From contig NZ_FOWK01000010.1 of NCBI RefSeq assembly GCF_900115435.1, forward strand, positions 100,450 to 164,449: a stretch of 64,000 nt of DNA, written 5' to 3'. The DNA is from Prevotella sp. tf2-5 (lineage in GTDB: Bacteria; Bacteroidota; Bacteroidia; Bacteroidales; Bacteroidaceae). Below are positions 1 through 8,117 of this stretch, one piece after another. The notes below the pieces were generated by a model that worked only from the letters and a program-made list of their open reading frames with translations, searched no databases and was not told where the DNA came from. The first letter of the stretch is position 1. Each line of letters starts with the position of its first letter. The position numbers and the translations under genes were made by a program.

Positions 1-1
1 C

Positions 2-556
2 ATCCCTTACAAGCGTGCCGTTCTGAAATACACCCCCACATGGCCTCGCTCGTTTACCCCAGGTAACCAGCTGCGTCGTGATTTGGTGGCTCGTATGAAA
101 CTGATTCCTAATCCTGCTATCTTGAAGAACCAGCGTATCGTGTTCTGTGACGACTCCATCGTCCGTGGTACCCAGTTACGTGACAATGTGCGCACATTCT
201 TTGAGAATGGTGCGAAAGAGGTGCATGTACGCATCTCCTGTCCCCCATTGGTCTATGGATGTCCTTATATCGGTTTCACCTCGTCGAAGACGGATATGGA
301 GTTGATTACCCGTCGTATCATTAAGGATATAGAAGGTGATGACAAGAAAAACCTGGAGTTATATGCCAAGACAGGGACTCCGGAATACCAGCGGATGGTG
401 AATGAGATAGCCCGCAGACTAGGTCTGACCAGTGTGAAATTTGCTTCTCTGGAGGATCTTATTGACTCAATAGGTATTCCCAAGGAGAATCTGTGTACGC
501 ACTGCTTCGATGGCTCTAGCTATTGCCACGAGCACGATGACGAAATATTTAAATAA
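2..556 (+). CDS. purF: Amidophosphoribosyltransferase, C-terminal part (5' end outside window)
   Basis: Frame 2 is open from the window edge, so only about the last 184 residues are present. The enzyme makes 5-phosphoribosylamine from PRPP and glutamine, the first step of de novo purine synthesis. The phosphoribosyltransferase PRPP loop is seen as RIVFCDDSIVRGTQ, followed by CPPLVYGCPYIGF and a C-terminal CTHCFDGSSY typical of PurF. The N-terminal glutaminase domain lies upstream of the window. Nothing looks damaged in the visible part. The family call is firm; length and start cannot be judged. Confidence 0.93.
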   Translation: MPYKRAVLKYTPTWPRSFTPGNQLRRDLVARMKLIPNPAILKNQRIVFCDDSIVRGTQLRDNVRTFFENGAKEVHVRISCPPLVYGCPYIGFTSSKTDMELITRRIIKDIEGDDKKNLELYAKTGTPEYQRMVNEIARRLGLTSVKFASLEDLIDSIGIPKENLCTHCFDGSSYCHEHDDEIFK

Positions 557-578
557 CTCTAAAAAATAGTTTGCGGCG

Positions 579-609
579 TTTGATATCTGCTTAAAAAGCT
601 GTATCTTTG
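579..609 (+). promoter_or_regulatory. Bacteroidetes-type promoter for the Nif3 gene
   Basis: TTTG at 579-582, 19 bp, then TATCTTTG at 602-609. The TTG at 607 that opens the longest reading frame is the end of this -7 box, so translation must begin further on, at GTG 631. Confidence 0.75.
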
Positions 610-630
610 TGCCGTAATTATATTAGAAGC

Positions 631-1416
631 GTGAAGATAAAGCAAGTGCTGAGCGCCCTTGAACGATTCGCGCCTCTGCCCTTGCAGGAAAGCTGGGATA
701 ATGCTGGTCTGCAAGTAGGACTGACAGAGGCGGAGGTTTCAGGGGCATTATTGTGTCTGGACGTCAACGAGCAAATCGTGGACGAGGCGATCGCGAAGGG
801 GTGTAACCTCATCGTGAGTCATCATCCTTTGTTGTTCCATGGACTCAAGCAGATCAGTGATGCCGACTATGTGCAGCGTTGTGTCATCAAAGTCATCAAA
901 CACGATATCGTCGTGGTGTCGATGCATACCAATATGGATAATGCGTTGGACGGTGTGAACTGGAAAATCGCAGAGAAATTAGGCTTGACAGACAGTGCCT
1001 TCTTTGCTCAGAAGACTGTGGAGGGAATCGAGGCAGGTAACGGTGTGATAGGTTGTCTGCCCTCTGCCATGGATGCCCAGGCTTTTGTCAATCTGGTGAA
1101 GGGACGGTTTGGGGTGGAGTGTATGCAGTGTAACGAGCTCCTGCGTCGTCCTATCCAACGTGTGGCCGTCTGTGGTGGAGCAGGGGATTTCCTCTTGGGT
1201 GATGCCCTTCAGCAAGGTGCCGATGCCTTTATTACAGGAGAGATGCACTATCATCAGTATTTCGGCTATGAGCAGTGTCTCCAGATATGTGTAATCGGCC
1301 ATTATCAGAGCGAGCAGTTTACGAGCGAGATATTCCGTGACATCATCCAGGGGGAGTGTCCTGAGGTACGCACGGAAATTGCAGAGACCTGCACGAATCC
1401 GATTATTTATCTTTAG
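631..1416 (+). CDS. Nif3-like dinuclear metal centre protein
   Basis: A 261-residue protein of the Nif3/YbgI family, a hexameric di-metal protein often annotated as GTP cyclohydrolase 1 type 2, though its true reaction is unsettled. Family motifs are visible: ESWDNAGLQVG near the N terminus, the metal-ligand stretch VSHHPLLFHGLK, MHTNMDNALDG, and GEMHYHQYF near the C terminus. I start at GTG 631 (VKIKQVLSALERF) because the upstream in-frame TTG 607 lies in the -7 promoter box. The C4 zinc-ribbon gene follows 44 bp downstream, an arrangement common in Bacteroidales and suggesting co-transcription. Confidence 0.88.
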   Translation: MKIKQVLSALERFAPLPLQESWDNAGLQVGLTEAEVSGALLCLDVNEQIVDEAIAKGCNLIVSHHPLLFHGLKQISDADYVQRCVIKVIKHDIVVVSMHTNMDNALDGVNWKIAEKLGLTDSAFFAQKTVEGIEAGNGVIGCLPSAMDAQAFVNLVKGRFGVECMQCNELLRRPIQRVAVCGGAGDFLLGDALQQGADAFITGEMHYHQYFGYEQCLQICVIGHYQSEQFTSEIFRDIIQGECPEVRTEIAETCTNPIIYL

Positions 1417-1448
1417 TCGAAATATCGAAATAACGAAATAACGAAAAA
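1417..1448 (+). repeat. Four 8-bp tandem repeats between nif3 and the zinc-ribbon gene
   Basis: TCGAAATA, TCGAAATA, ACGAAATA and ACGAAAAA follow directly on the Nif3 stop codon. This is one of several short tandem-repeat junctions in the window; most others have a 7-bp period. Confidence 0.8.
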
Positions 1449-1460
1449 TTAAAAAGAATT

Positions 1461-2315
1461 ATGGCAAAAAAAGATCCTATGGACATGCCGGTTGAGGAGC
1501 GTCTGAAGACCCTTTATCAACTGCAGACCACACTCTCAAGTATTGATGAGAAGCGTGCGTTGAGAGGTGAACTGCCTCTGGAAGTACAAGACCTTGAGGA
1601 TGAGATCGAGGGCTTGACCACTCGTATTGAGAAGATTCAGAGCGAAATCAAAGAGTATGAAATGGCTATCAACCAGAAAAAAGGTGAGATAGAGACGGCA
1701 AAGGCTAGTGTGGAACGTTACAAGAACCAGTTGAATGACGTGAAGAATAACCGTGAGTACGACACGCTGAGCAAGGAGATTGAGTTCCAGTCGTTGGAAA
1801 TCGAGCTTTGTAACAAGAAAATCAAGGACGCTCAGATCCGTATCGAGGAGAAGAAAGAGGAACTGGCAAAGAACCAGGATATCATAGAGGACCGTCAGCA
1901 AGCCCTGGAAGTGAAGAAGGGTGAGCTGGATGAGATTATGGAGGAGACACGTGCCGAGGAGGATAAGCTGAAAGCTAAGGTGAAAGACTTAGAGGCAAAG
2001 ATAGAGCCACGTCTGCTGACTTCTTTCAAACGTATCCGTAAGAATGCGCGTAATGGTCTGGGTATCGTCTATGTACAGCGTGATGCCTGTGGTGGTTGCT
2101 TCAATAAGATTCCACCCCAGCGTCAGTTGGATATCAAGATGCATAAGAAAATTATTGTCTGTGAGTATTGCGGTCGTATCATGATTGATCCAGAACTTGC
2201 TGGAGTGAAGGTTGCGGTTCCTGGTACAGAGGAAAAGAAGACACGTAAGCGTGCTATTCGCAAGACCACCAAGAAAGCCGCTGATGAGCCACAGGCTCCT
2301 GAGACAGAGGCATAA
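1461..2315 (+). CDS. Coiled-coil protein with C4 zinc ribbon (CT398-like)
   Basis: A 284-residue protein. Residues about 10-195 are highly charged and heptad-like (many E, K, L, I), predicting a long antiparallel coiled-coil hairpin. Near residues 212-240 two Cys pairs (CGGC and CEYC) form a C4 zinc ribbon. The tail is basic (KKTRKRAIRKTTKKA). This matches the family called zinc ribbon domain protein or CT398-like, whose role is not established; links to flagella/secretion or nucleic acid binding have been proposed for relatives. It is downstream of Nif3 and ends in a strong terminator. Confidence 0.85.
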   Translation: MAKKDPMDMPVEERLKTLYQLQTTLSSIDEKRALRGELPLEVQDLEDEIEGLTTRIEKIQSEIKEYEMAINQKKGEIETAKASVERYKNQLNDVKNNREYDTLSKEIEFQSLEIELCNKKIKDAQIRIEEKKEELAKNQDIIEDRQQALEVKKGELDEIMEETRAEEDKLKAKVKDLEAKIEPRLLTSFKRIRKNARNGLGIVYVQRDACGGCFNKIPPQRQLDIKMHKKIIVCEYCGRIMIDPELAGVKVAVPGTEEKKTRKRAIRKTTKKAADEPQAPETEA

Positions 2316-2318
2316 AAG

Positions 2319-2346
2319 TATAGGCGTGGATTTTTCCACGCCTATA
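2319..2346. terminator. Bidirectional terminator
   Basis: A perfect 12-bp inverted repeat (2319-2330 and 2335-2346) with loop TTTT separates two convergent genes. The stop codon of the minus-strand gene lies inside the right arm. Confidence 0.85.
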
Positions 2347-2791
2347 TTGTTTTATAATCAGGAATATCCATCAGGAACTCATAACTGTTGCGTTCATAGT
2401 TCATCTTGCAGCAATAGTGTTGTATCCCGTTGCTGACAACCAGATAGTCGACGTGTAAGAGTTGGTTATATACTGCTATCTGGTCGAATACCTTTTGTGA
2501 AAGGGCAATGGTGGGAGCCTTGTATTCAATGATCATTTTGGGTAGAGCCTGTTGGTCATAGAGAATGGAGTCGCAACGTAGTTTCTTTTCTCCTACTTGT
2601 AGTTCTATCTCATTACCTAACAACCCTTTAGGATATCCTTTATGCTCTACCAACCAGTGTACGAAATGCTGGCGAACCCACTCCTCTGGAGTCAGTTTCA
2701 CAAAACGGCGTCGGAGAAAATCGAAAATCTCAGGTTTCTCTCGCATACCCCTTAGTTGTACCTCATATGTAGGCAGATTGAGTTCGTACAT
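2342..2791 (-). CDS. HsdR N-terminal-like (type I restriction R-type) nuclease-domain protein
   Basis: A 149-residue stand-alone protein resembling the N-terminal domain of type I restriction R subunits (HSDR_N_2). A PD-(D/E)xK-like arrangement is visible: RCDSILYD supplies an acidic residue after a predicted strand, and MIIEYKAP supplies the ExK. No helicase, methylase or specificity gene is near, so it is not part of a local restriction system. Short proteins of this type are common in Bacteroidetes and their role is unknown. I start at ATG 2791 (MYELNLPTYE). A TACCTTTG box (minus strand, 2803-2796) ends four bases before this ATG, so the mRNA may be nearly leaderless. No clear -33 element is seen. 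Confidence 0.75.
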   Translation of the reverse strand: MYELNLPTYEVQLRGMREKPEIFDFLRRRFVKLTPEEWVRQHFVHWLVEHKGYPKGLLGNEIELQVGEKKLRCDSILYDQQALPKMIIEYKAPTIALSQKVFDQIAVYNQLLHVDYLVVSNGIQHYCCKMNYERNSYEFLMDIPDYKTI

Positions 2792-2907
2792 ATTGCAAAG
2801 GTACAAAAAAATCTCTATTTTCTATTTTTTTAATCCTTTTTTAAACGTTTTGTGTATGAAGATTTTCTAATTATTTTGTATCTTTGCATCCAATAAAACC
2901 GAAAACT

Positions 2908-4929
2908 ATGAGGAATAGAAGCTTTTTAATAACAATAAGTCTGTTATTTCTGCTTTTACTTTCTTATACGGCGAAGGGAAAGACGATTTTAAATAACCGG
3001 GTAGACTCTATTCGGCAAGAATTGCCAAAACTGGAGGGTAAGGAACGTATACAGGCTTATTACAAGTTATATAATCTCTACTATTATGGGGGAGAGACAC
3101 AGAAGGAACGTCAGACTATTGCTGATTTACTGGCAGAGGCAGAGCGGCAAGGCGATGTGAAGATGCAGGCAACGGCACGTACAGCGTTGCTTTACTATTA
3201 TTATAATACTGATAAGGATGACTCCCTGTTGGCGGAGTATCCCAAGCACCAAATGTTTATGCTAAAGCATTCTGACTGGAAGCTCTATTATGATATATGG
3301 GTGCTGATCGTTAACCATTATATCTTTACCAGTCAGAGTAATACGGCATTGCGTGAGGTAAAGAAGATGTATGAGGACGCCCAGCGACGAGATAACAGCT
3401 ATGGTATCGGACTCGCTTCCTATGGCATGGGGAATGCCTATATGGATATTGGTCTTCACGAGGAGGCGATACAGGCATATGAACGGTGTATTAAGGCGCT
3501 GAATCAGTCCAAGATAGGTTCAACTTTATTGGATGTCTATCCGTATTATTGTTCGGTTCTCTCGGAGGTGAAGAATTATAAACGTATGCTGGAGATTACG
3601 GATCTTTGGCGGGTCTATTTGGATTCTCATCGGAAAGAACTGGGAGTGGACCAGGGAAAATCATTAGGCTCCTCATATTATACATATTATTATAACTCAA
3701 GAGCCACAGCCCTGATGGGTCTGGGACGACTGTCGGAGGCAGAGGATCTGTTGATGAAAGCGTATGAGGCGACCAAGGATGTGAAGGATAACTCGCAGAT
3801 ATCTGTTTTTTATAATCTTGGGCAACTTTATTTGAAGAAGGGCGACTATGAGAAAGCATTGAACTTCAATAACCAGATTATAGGGCGCTATACTGTCCAG
3901 GAAGACCCGTCGGGTGTGCTGATGCTCAAGAAACAACGGGCGGAAATCATGCTGCAGTCGCATCAGTTTGAGGAAGCTGCAGACCTTTACAAACAGGTGT
4001 TTTTCCTGTCGGATTCTCTGAATATCAAGGATGTGAAAAACCAACTGAATGAGTTTAATGCGCTTTACAAAGTGGATGAGATGGAGCGGGAGACTCAACA
4101 GGTAAAGACCCGTCAAGTCTATATTGTGCTGGGGGTGATTATCATAGCCTTAGTTTTGATGGGGATGCTGGGGCTTTATTTCATGAACCGTTTAAGACAG
4201 AAGAATCGCGAGCTTGCCCTAGCGCTTGACCATTCTAAGGAGAGTGATCGTATGAAGACTGCCTTTATCCAGCATGTGTCTCATGAAATACGCACTCCCC
4301 TTAATATAATAACAGGCTTCTCGCAGGTTATCGGTAACCCGGACTACCATCTGAACGGGGAGGAACGTCGGAATATCGTGAATAGCATAGAGACGAATAC
4401 CCGTGAGATTACTAGCTTTGTCAATGAACTGTTGATTTTCTCAGAGGTAGAGAGTCAGAACAATTATAAATTGGAAGACTGCGTGAATGTCTATCTGTTC
4501 TGCCAGGGGTTGCTGGAGAGGGTTGAGGCGGTCAATAATGGAAGACTGGAGATTGCCTATGAGTCGCAACTAGATGATAAACACACCGTGATAAGCAATT
4601 TAAAGGCATTGGAGGGGATTCTGCGACCACTGCTCAGTAATGCGTTGAAGTTTACGGAGAAAGGAAGCGTGAAACTACAGGTCAGGAAGGGTGAGGATTC
4701 CTCTATGCTAGATATCTGTGTGACAGACACGGGAATAGGTATTCCTGAGGACCAAAGAGACCGTATTTTCGAGAAATTCTATAAAGTGGACTCATTTAAA
4801 CGTGGTTTAGGGCTAGGATTACCGTTGGCACGCAGTATAGCGCAAAAAATCAATGGGGACTTAATGTTAGATGATACATACAAGGAAGGAACTCGTTTTA
4901 TCCTTAGAATTCCTGATAATCACACCTGA
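2908..4929 (+). CDS. TPR-containing sensor histidine kinase
   Basis: A 673-residue membrane sensor. An N-terminal hydrophobic segment (about 5-22) serves as signal or anchor. A periplasmic TPR region (about 40-390) contains repeats such as YGMGNAYMDIGLHEEAIQAYERC and YNLGQLYLKKGDYEKALNFN. A second membrane segment lies at about 404-427. The HisKA box HEIRTPLN follows, with phospho-His at about 459. The HATPase domain has SNALKFTEKG (N box), DTGIGIPED (G1) and GLGLGLPLA (G2). No receiver or DNA-binding domain is attached and no response regulator is adjacent, so it is an orphan kinase here. ATG 2908 is preferred over TTG 2884, which is the tail of a TATCTTTG promoter box. Confidence 0.88.
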   Translation: MRNRSFLITISLLFLLLLSYTAKGKTILNNRVDSIRQELPKLEGKERIQAYYKLYNLYYYGGETQKERQTIADLLAEAERQGDVKMQATARTALLYYYYNTDKDDSLLAEYPKHQMFMLKHSDWKLYYDIWVLIVNHYIFTSQSNTALREVKKMYEDAQRRDNSYGIGLASYGMGNAYMDIGLHEEAIQAYERCIKALNQSKIGSTLLDVYPYYCSVLSEVKNYKRMLEITDLWRVYLDSHRKELGVDQGKSLGSSYYTYYYNSRATALMGLGRLSEAEDLLMKAYEATKDVKDNSQISVFYNLGQLYLKKGDYEKALNFNNQIIGRYTVQEDPSGVLMLKKQRAEIMLQSHQFEEAADLYKQVFFLSDSLNIKDVKNQLNEFNALYKVDEMERETQQVKTRQVYIVLGVIIIALVLMGMLGLYFMNRLRQKNRELALALDHSKESDRMKTAFIQHVSHEIRTPLNIITGFSQVIGNPDYHLNGEERRNIVNSIETNTREITSFVNELLIFSEVESQNNYKLEDCVNVYLFCQGLLERVEAVNNGRLEIAYESQLDDKHTVISNLKALEGILRPLLSNALKFTEKGSVKLQVRKGEDSSMLDICVTDTGIGIPEDQRDRIFEKFYKVDSFKRGLGLGLPLARSIAQKINGDLMLDDTYKEGTRFILRIPDNHT

Positions 4930-4966
4930 GATATTTTGTAACTCTGATTTCGTCGAACTTGCTCTG

Positions 4967-5023
4967 TCTCGGCAAAAAAAGAATAAAATCTTTTGTTTTG
5001 CTCTCAACTTTTCGTAACTTTGC
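4967..5023 (+). promoter_or_regulatory. Repeated promoter module upstream of holA
   Basis: TTTG at 4992-4995, 19 bp, TAACTTTG at 5015-5022; the ATG of holA begins four bases later, so the transcript should be almost leaderless. The whole 57-bp stretch, from TCTCGGCA to the -7 box, recurs upstream of the P-type ATPase gene on the minus strand at 23754-23813 with few differences. Confidence 0.75.
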
Positions 5024-5026
5024 AAC

Positions 5027-6052
5027 ATGGCTCAGGCTGCAGTGACATATGATTCTGTAATGAGTGAGCTGAAAACTCGCCATTTTCACCCTGTCTATTA
5101 TTTGATGGGTGATGAGCCGTATTATATTGACTTGATCAGTAACTGGTTGGCAGACAATGTGCTACAACCGGAAGGGCGTGACTTTGACCAAACCGTCTTA
5201 TTTGGCTCTGATGTCAATGCTTCCCAAATAGTGGATGCCGCTAAACGCTATCCCATGATGTCTGAATACCAGGTCATCATCGTCAAGGAAGCCCAGAACG
5301 TGAAGAATACAGAGCCTCTGGAGAAGTATTTTAAGTCTCCGATGCCCTCAACCATCTTGGTGATGTGCCATAAAAACGGTACGATAGACGGGCGAAAAAA
5401 GGAGTATGTGAAGGCGATACAGCAGAATGGAGTGCTTTTTGAGAGCAAAAAATTACGTGATCGAGACCTTCCTGCCTTTATAGAGGGCTTTCTGGCGGCT
5501 AAAAATGCCAGTATTGACGCAAAGTCCACCCAACTGATTGCGGACGCTGTAGGAGCTGATTTAAGCCGTCTGGTGGGTGAATTAGACAAGGTTTTGCTGT
5601 CGCTTCCGGAAAATAATAGGAGAGTGACACCTCAGGTGGTACAGGATCAGATTGGGGTGAGCAAAGATTTCAACGGATTTGAGCTTCGGGATGCTATTGT
5701 GAACCGAAATGTGTTCAAAGCAAACCAAATCATGAAATATTTTGACGAAAATCCGAAGGCAGGAAGTATCTATTCCTTTCTCCCGTTGCTTTTTAATTAC
5801 TTCCAAAATCTAATGTTAGCACATTATTGTCCCCAGAAAAACTCTCAGGATGGGGTAGCGCAATGGCTGGATCTACGTAGTCCATGGGCAGCCAAAGACT
5901 ATATGACAGGTATGCGGAATTATACTGGAATGAAAGTGCTACAAATTATCAGCAAAATAAGAGAAATTGATGCCAAAAGTAAGGGTTTAGACAACCCAAA
6001 TACCCCTTCTGGAGAGCTGATGAAGGAGCTAATTTTCTTCATTTTACACTAA
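5027..6052 (+). CDS. holA: DNA polymerase III subunit delta
   Basis: A 341-residue clamp-loader subunit that opens the beta clamp during replication. The N-terminal Rossmann-like AAA+ region begins with YYLMGDEPYYIDLIS, the typical HolA opening. RLVGELDKVLL and the central GVSKDFNGFELRDAIVNRN match the delta family. The C-terminal collar domain ends in GELMKELIFFIL. Length is normal. It stands alone with its own promoter and a Rho-independent terminator directly after the stop. Sequence family is clear although delta subunits are weakly conserved. Confidence 0.9.
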   Translation: MAQAAVTYDSVMSELKTRHFHPVYYLMGDEPYYIDLISNWLADNVLQPEGRDFDQTVLFGSDVNASQIVDAAKRYPMMSEYQVIIVKEAQNVKNTEPLEKYFKSPMPSTILVMCHKNGTIDGRKKEYVKAIQQNGVLFESKKLRDRDLPAFIEGFLAAKNASIDAKSTQLIADAVGADLSRLVGELDKVLLSLPENNRRVTPQVVQDQIGVSKDFNGFELRDAIVNRNVFKANQIMKYFDENPKAGSIYSFLPLLFNYFQNLMLAHYCPQKNSQDGVAQWLDLRSPWAAKDYMTGMRNYTGMKVLQIISKIREIDAKSKGLDNPNTPSGELMKELIFFILH

Positions 6053-6056
6053 AAAT

Positions 6057-6080
6057 GGCATTTTTTTAATGCCTTTTTTT
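6057..6080 (+). terminator. holA terminator
   Basis: GGCATT (6057-6062) and AATGCC (6068-6073) form a short stem followed by seven T; flanking A and T runs can extend the stem. Confidence 0.75.
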
Positions 6081-6824
6081 CTATTTTTACTCAAAACCTG
6101 AACATAAATTTTGGGCTTCAAACGCTGATAAATAAAGCGTTTTTCCTCTTTTTTACCCCCTCTGTTTTTGCGTATTTCTGATGAATTGAACGCTCGTTCG
6201 GAATTCTTCGAAATTTTTAAATTTTCGCTGATTTTGGTGTTCCAAATTTTGTTTTAAACTCTTTTAAGATATCGTTTTGTGAATTTACACAATTAAATCT
6301 AGTGAAATTGTAATTGTTGTTTTAAATTGAAAATATACTTCATTTACAAAATTATCCACATTTTAAAATGTAGATTTATAATTTTGCATTCAAAAGCATC
6401 CGAAAAAACTCCCTGTTTTATAGGTATTCATGACCGTATAACTATCATATATTTCTAAAAACTAGATAGATATATGTATTTAATCATGTAAATGGTGATA
6501 ATTATATCGCATTATCTTCTCTCAAAAATGCATATATCTAGTGTTTTTCGTTTGTGTATTAATATTAATAAATTCAAAATCAGTTAGTTACATGAATATA
6601 CTCTATTTTGTTACGACGTCGTTTTATATCTTTAAATTAAGATTTACAAATCTAATATATACAATATACAGATTATACATTACATTTTACAACTTTAAAT
6701 ATCAAAATGTACAATTTAAATCTTAAAAATCTCTTCGTATTTGTTGTTTCTTTCAAAAATTTGTTTTACCTTTGTAAAATCAAAGAAAAATGAGTATTTT
6801 ACCCCAAAATTGACTTGATAAGTG
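6081..6824. other. AT-rich intergenic region of about 740 bp
   Basis: No convincing gene is seen; the only longer open frame (6541-6726) is low-complexity AT-rich. Two items are notable. A perfect hairpin AAACGCT / AGCGTTT with loop GATAAATAA lies at 6120-6142. Around 6640-6720 there are interleaved inverted repeats (ACATTTT/AAAATGT and AAATTAAGATTTA/TAAATCTTAAAAA). These could be operator-like sites for the XRE regulator that follows. Base composition is far more AT-rich than neighbouring genes, which may point to foreign origin. Confidence 0.6.
6744..6774 (+). promoter_or_regulatory. Promoter of the XRE regulator
   Basis: TTG at 6744-6746, 20 bp, TACCTTTG at 6767-6774; about 45 nt of leader precede ATG 6825. 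Confidence 0.65.
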
Positions 6825-7274
6825 ATGAAAGACAGAATTAAACGCATCATGGAAGAGCAGCACATGAGTCAACAAGTGTTTGCAGATTTCATTGGATTAT
6901 CCCCTGCAACTTTAAGTAGTATTTTCACTGGTAGGACCCGCCCCACCCTGAATGTGGTCGAGGCGATCAAAAATAAACTACCCTCTATTAACACCGATTG
7001 GTTGTTGATGGGTCATGGAAATATGTACTTGACTCCACTTTCAGAAGGTTCTGAAGTCACCCAACAGTCATCGACGGAACAGATGCTGGACTTCGATCAA
7101 CCTGTTTCGGACTATCCAGGTGCCTCTTCCTCGCAGAGTGTACGGAATACACCACCTGAAAACATACCGAAAGTTTTGAAAATAGTTGACAAAGAGCCAA
7201 GAAAGGTAACAGAAATACGGGTTTATTATGATGATCAGACCTATGAAACCTTCGTTCCGATGAAGACTAAATGA
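6825..7274 (+). CDS. XRE-family helix-turn-helix regulator
   Basis: A 149-residue protein. Residues about 1-66 form an HTH_3 domain: RIKRIMEEQHMSQQVFADFIGL, then the recognition-helix region SPATLSSIFTGRTRPTLNVV, then WLLMGHGNMY. The last part is typical of cI/XRE-like regulators that monitor a length of about 60 residues. The middle is Ser/Thr-rich linker. The C terminus (RKVTEIRVYYDDQTYETF) is a short beta-rich module. ATG 6825 is preferred, with GTG 6822 directly in front as an alternative. Similar solitary regulators are widespread in Bacteroidales and their targets are unknown; no phage genes are adjacent. Confidence 0.83.
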   Translation: MKDRIKRIMEEQHMSQQVFADFIGLSPATLSSIFTGRTRPTLNVVEAIKNKLPSINTDWLLMGHGNMYLTPLSEGSEVTQQSSTEQMLDFDQPVSDYPGASSSQSVRNTPPENIPKVLKIVDKEPRKVTEIRVYYDDQTYETFVPMKTK

Positions 7275-7305
7275 GGACACACTAGTGGTGTTCTCATTTT
7301 TTTTT
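7272..7305 (+). terminator. Terminator overlapping the XRE stop codon
   Basis: TGAGGACAC (7272-7280) pairs with GTGTTCTCA (7288-7296), followed by a T run to about 7305. The TGA stop is part of the stem. Confidence 0.8.
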
Positions 7306-7340
7306 CGTAATTTTGCACCAATTATAATATAATAAGGTAT

Positions 7341-8117
7341 ATGAAGAAATATATTCTCGACCTGACCGTCAAACAAGTTGAGCGTATCAGTCCTAAGCAT
7401 GTATTGTTGAAACTGACCGATGACGCTCCCCTTCCTGACATGCTTCCTGGACAGTTTGTGGAAGTGCGTGTAGACGGTTCAGAGACCACTTTCCTACGTC
7501 GTCCTATCTCTATAAACTTTGTGGATAAGACACGTAACGAGTTATGGCTGATGGTGGCAATGATTGGTGAGGGAACCCGTCAGTTAGGTCGCCTCCAGGT
7601 GGGTGATATCGTTAATTGTGTATTGCCCTTGGGCAATGGTTTCACGATGCCTGCGGAGTCTGCGGAGCATATTCTGCTTGTAGGCGGTGGTGTTGGTGTA
7701 GCCCCCTTGTTGTATATGGGTGCAGAGATGCGGAAAGCGGGTATTGAGCCCACCTTCCTTTTGGGAGCCCGTACAAAGGCGGATTTATTGGAGATAGAGC
7801 TTTTCATGCAGTATGGACGTGTCTTTATTACGACAGAGGATGGTTCTGAGGGTGAGAAAGGTTTTGTGACCAACCATTCAGTCTTGCAGAAGGAACATTT
7901 CGACCGGATAGCTACCTGTGGTCCCAAGCCCATGATGGTAGCGGTGGCGCGTTACGCTCACAAAGCGAAAGTGGAGTGTGAGGCATCGCTGGAGAATATG
8001 ATGGCGTGCGGATTGGGAGCCTGTCTGTGTTGTGTTGAAAAGACCACGAATGGCAACCTCTGTGTATGTAAGGAAGGACCAGTGTTTAACGTAAAACAGT
8101 TGTTATGGCAGATTTAA
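7341..8117 (+). CDS. pyrK: Dihydroorotate dehydrogenase B, electron transfer subunit
   Basis: A 258-residue flavo-iron-sulfur subunit that passes electrons from the catalytic PyrD subunit to NAD+. RRPISINF is the FAD-binding motif, [14 protein letters not shown] the NAD-binding loop. The C-terminal cysteines ([11 protein letters not shown] then CVC) ligate the [2Fe-2S] cluster. The stop overlaps the start of pyrD by 13 bp, consistent with translational coupling in a two-gene operon. A TAATTTTG box at 7308-7315 may be its -7 element, but I see no good -33 element. Confidence 0.93.
   Translation: MKKYILDLTVKQVERISPKHVLLKLTDDAPLPDMLPGQFVEVRVDGSETTFLRRPISINFVDKTRNELWLMVAMIGEGTRQLGRLQVGDIVNCVLPLGNGFTMPAESAEHILLVGGGVGVAPLLYMGAEMRKAGIEPTFLLGARTKADLLEIELFMQYGRVFITTEDGSEGEKGFVTNHSVLQKEHFDRIATCGPKPMMVAVARYAHKAKVECEASLENMMACGLGACLCCVEKTTNGNLCVCKEGPVFNVKQLLWQI

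Noticed and set aside
607..630. TTG start codons lying in TATCTTTG boxes (607, 2884, 12483, 16294)
   Set aside because: The TTG is the end of a promoter -7 element or lies within the promoter; proper starts occur downstream and give normal N termini.
4904..5089. Minus-strand ORF resembling one at 23631-23933 (shared KVES-TK stretch)
   Set aside because: The likeness comes from the shared promoter module, not from a protein family.
6541..6726. 61-residue ORF in the AT-rich gap
   Set aside because: Low-complexity I/Y/F/N-rich translation, no ribosome-binding or promoter context, and overlapping inverted repeats; not a credible gene.
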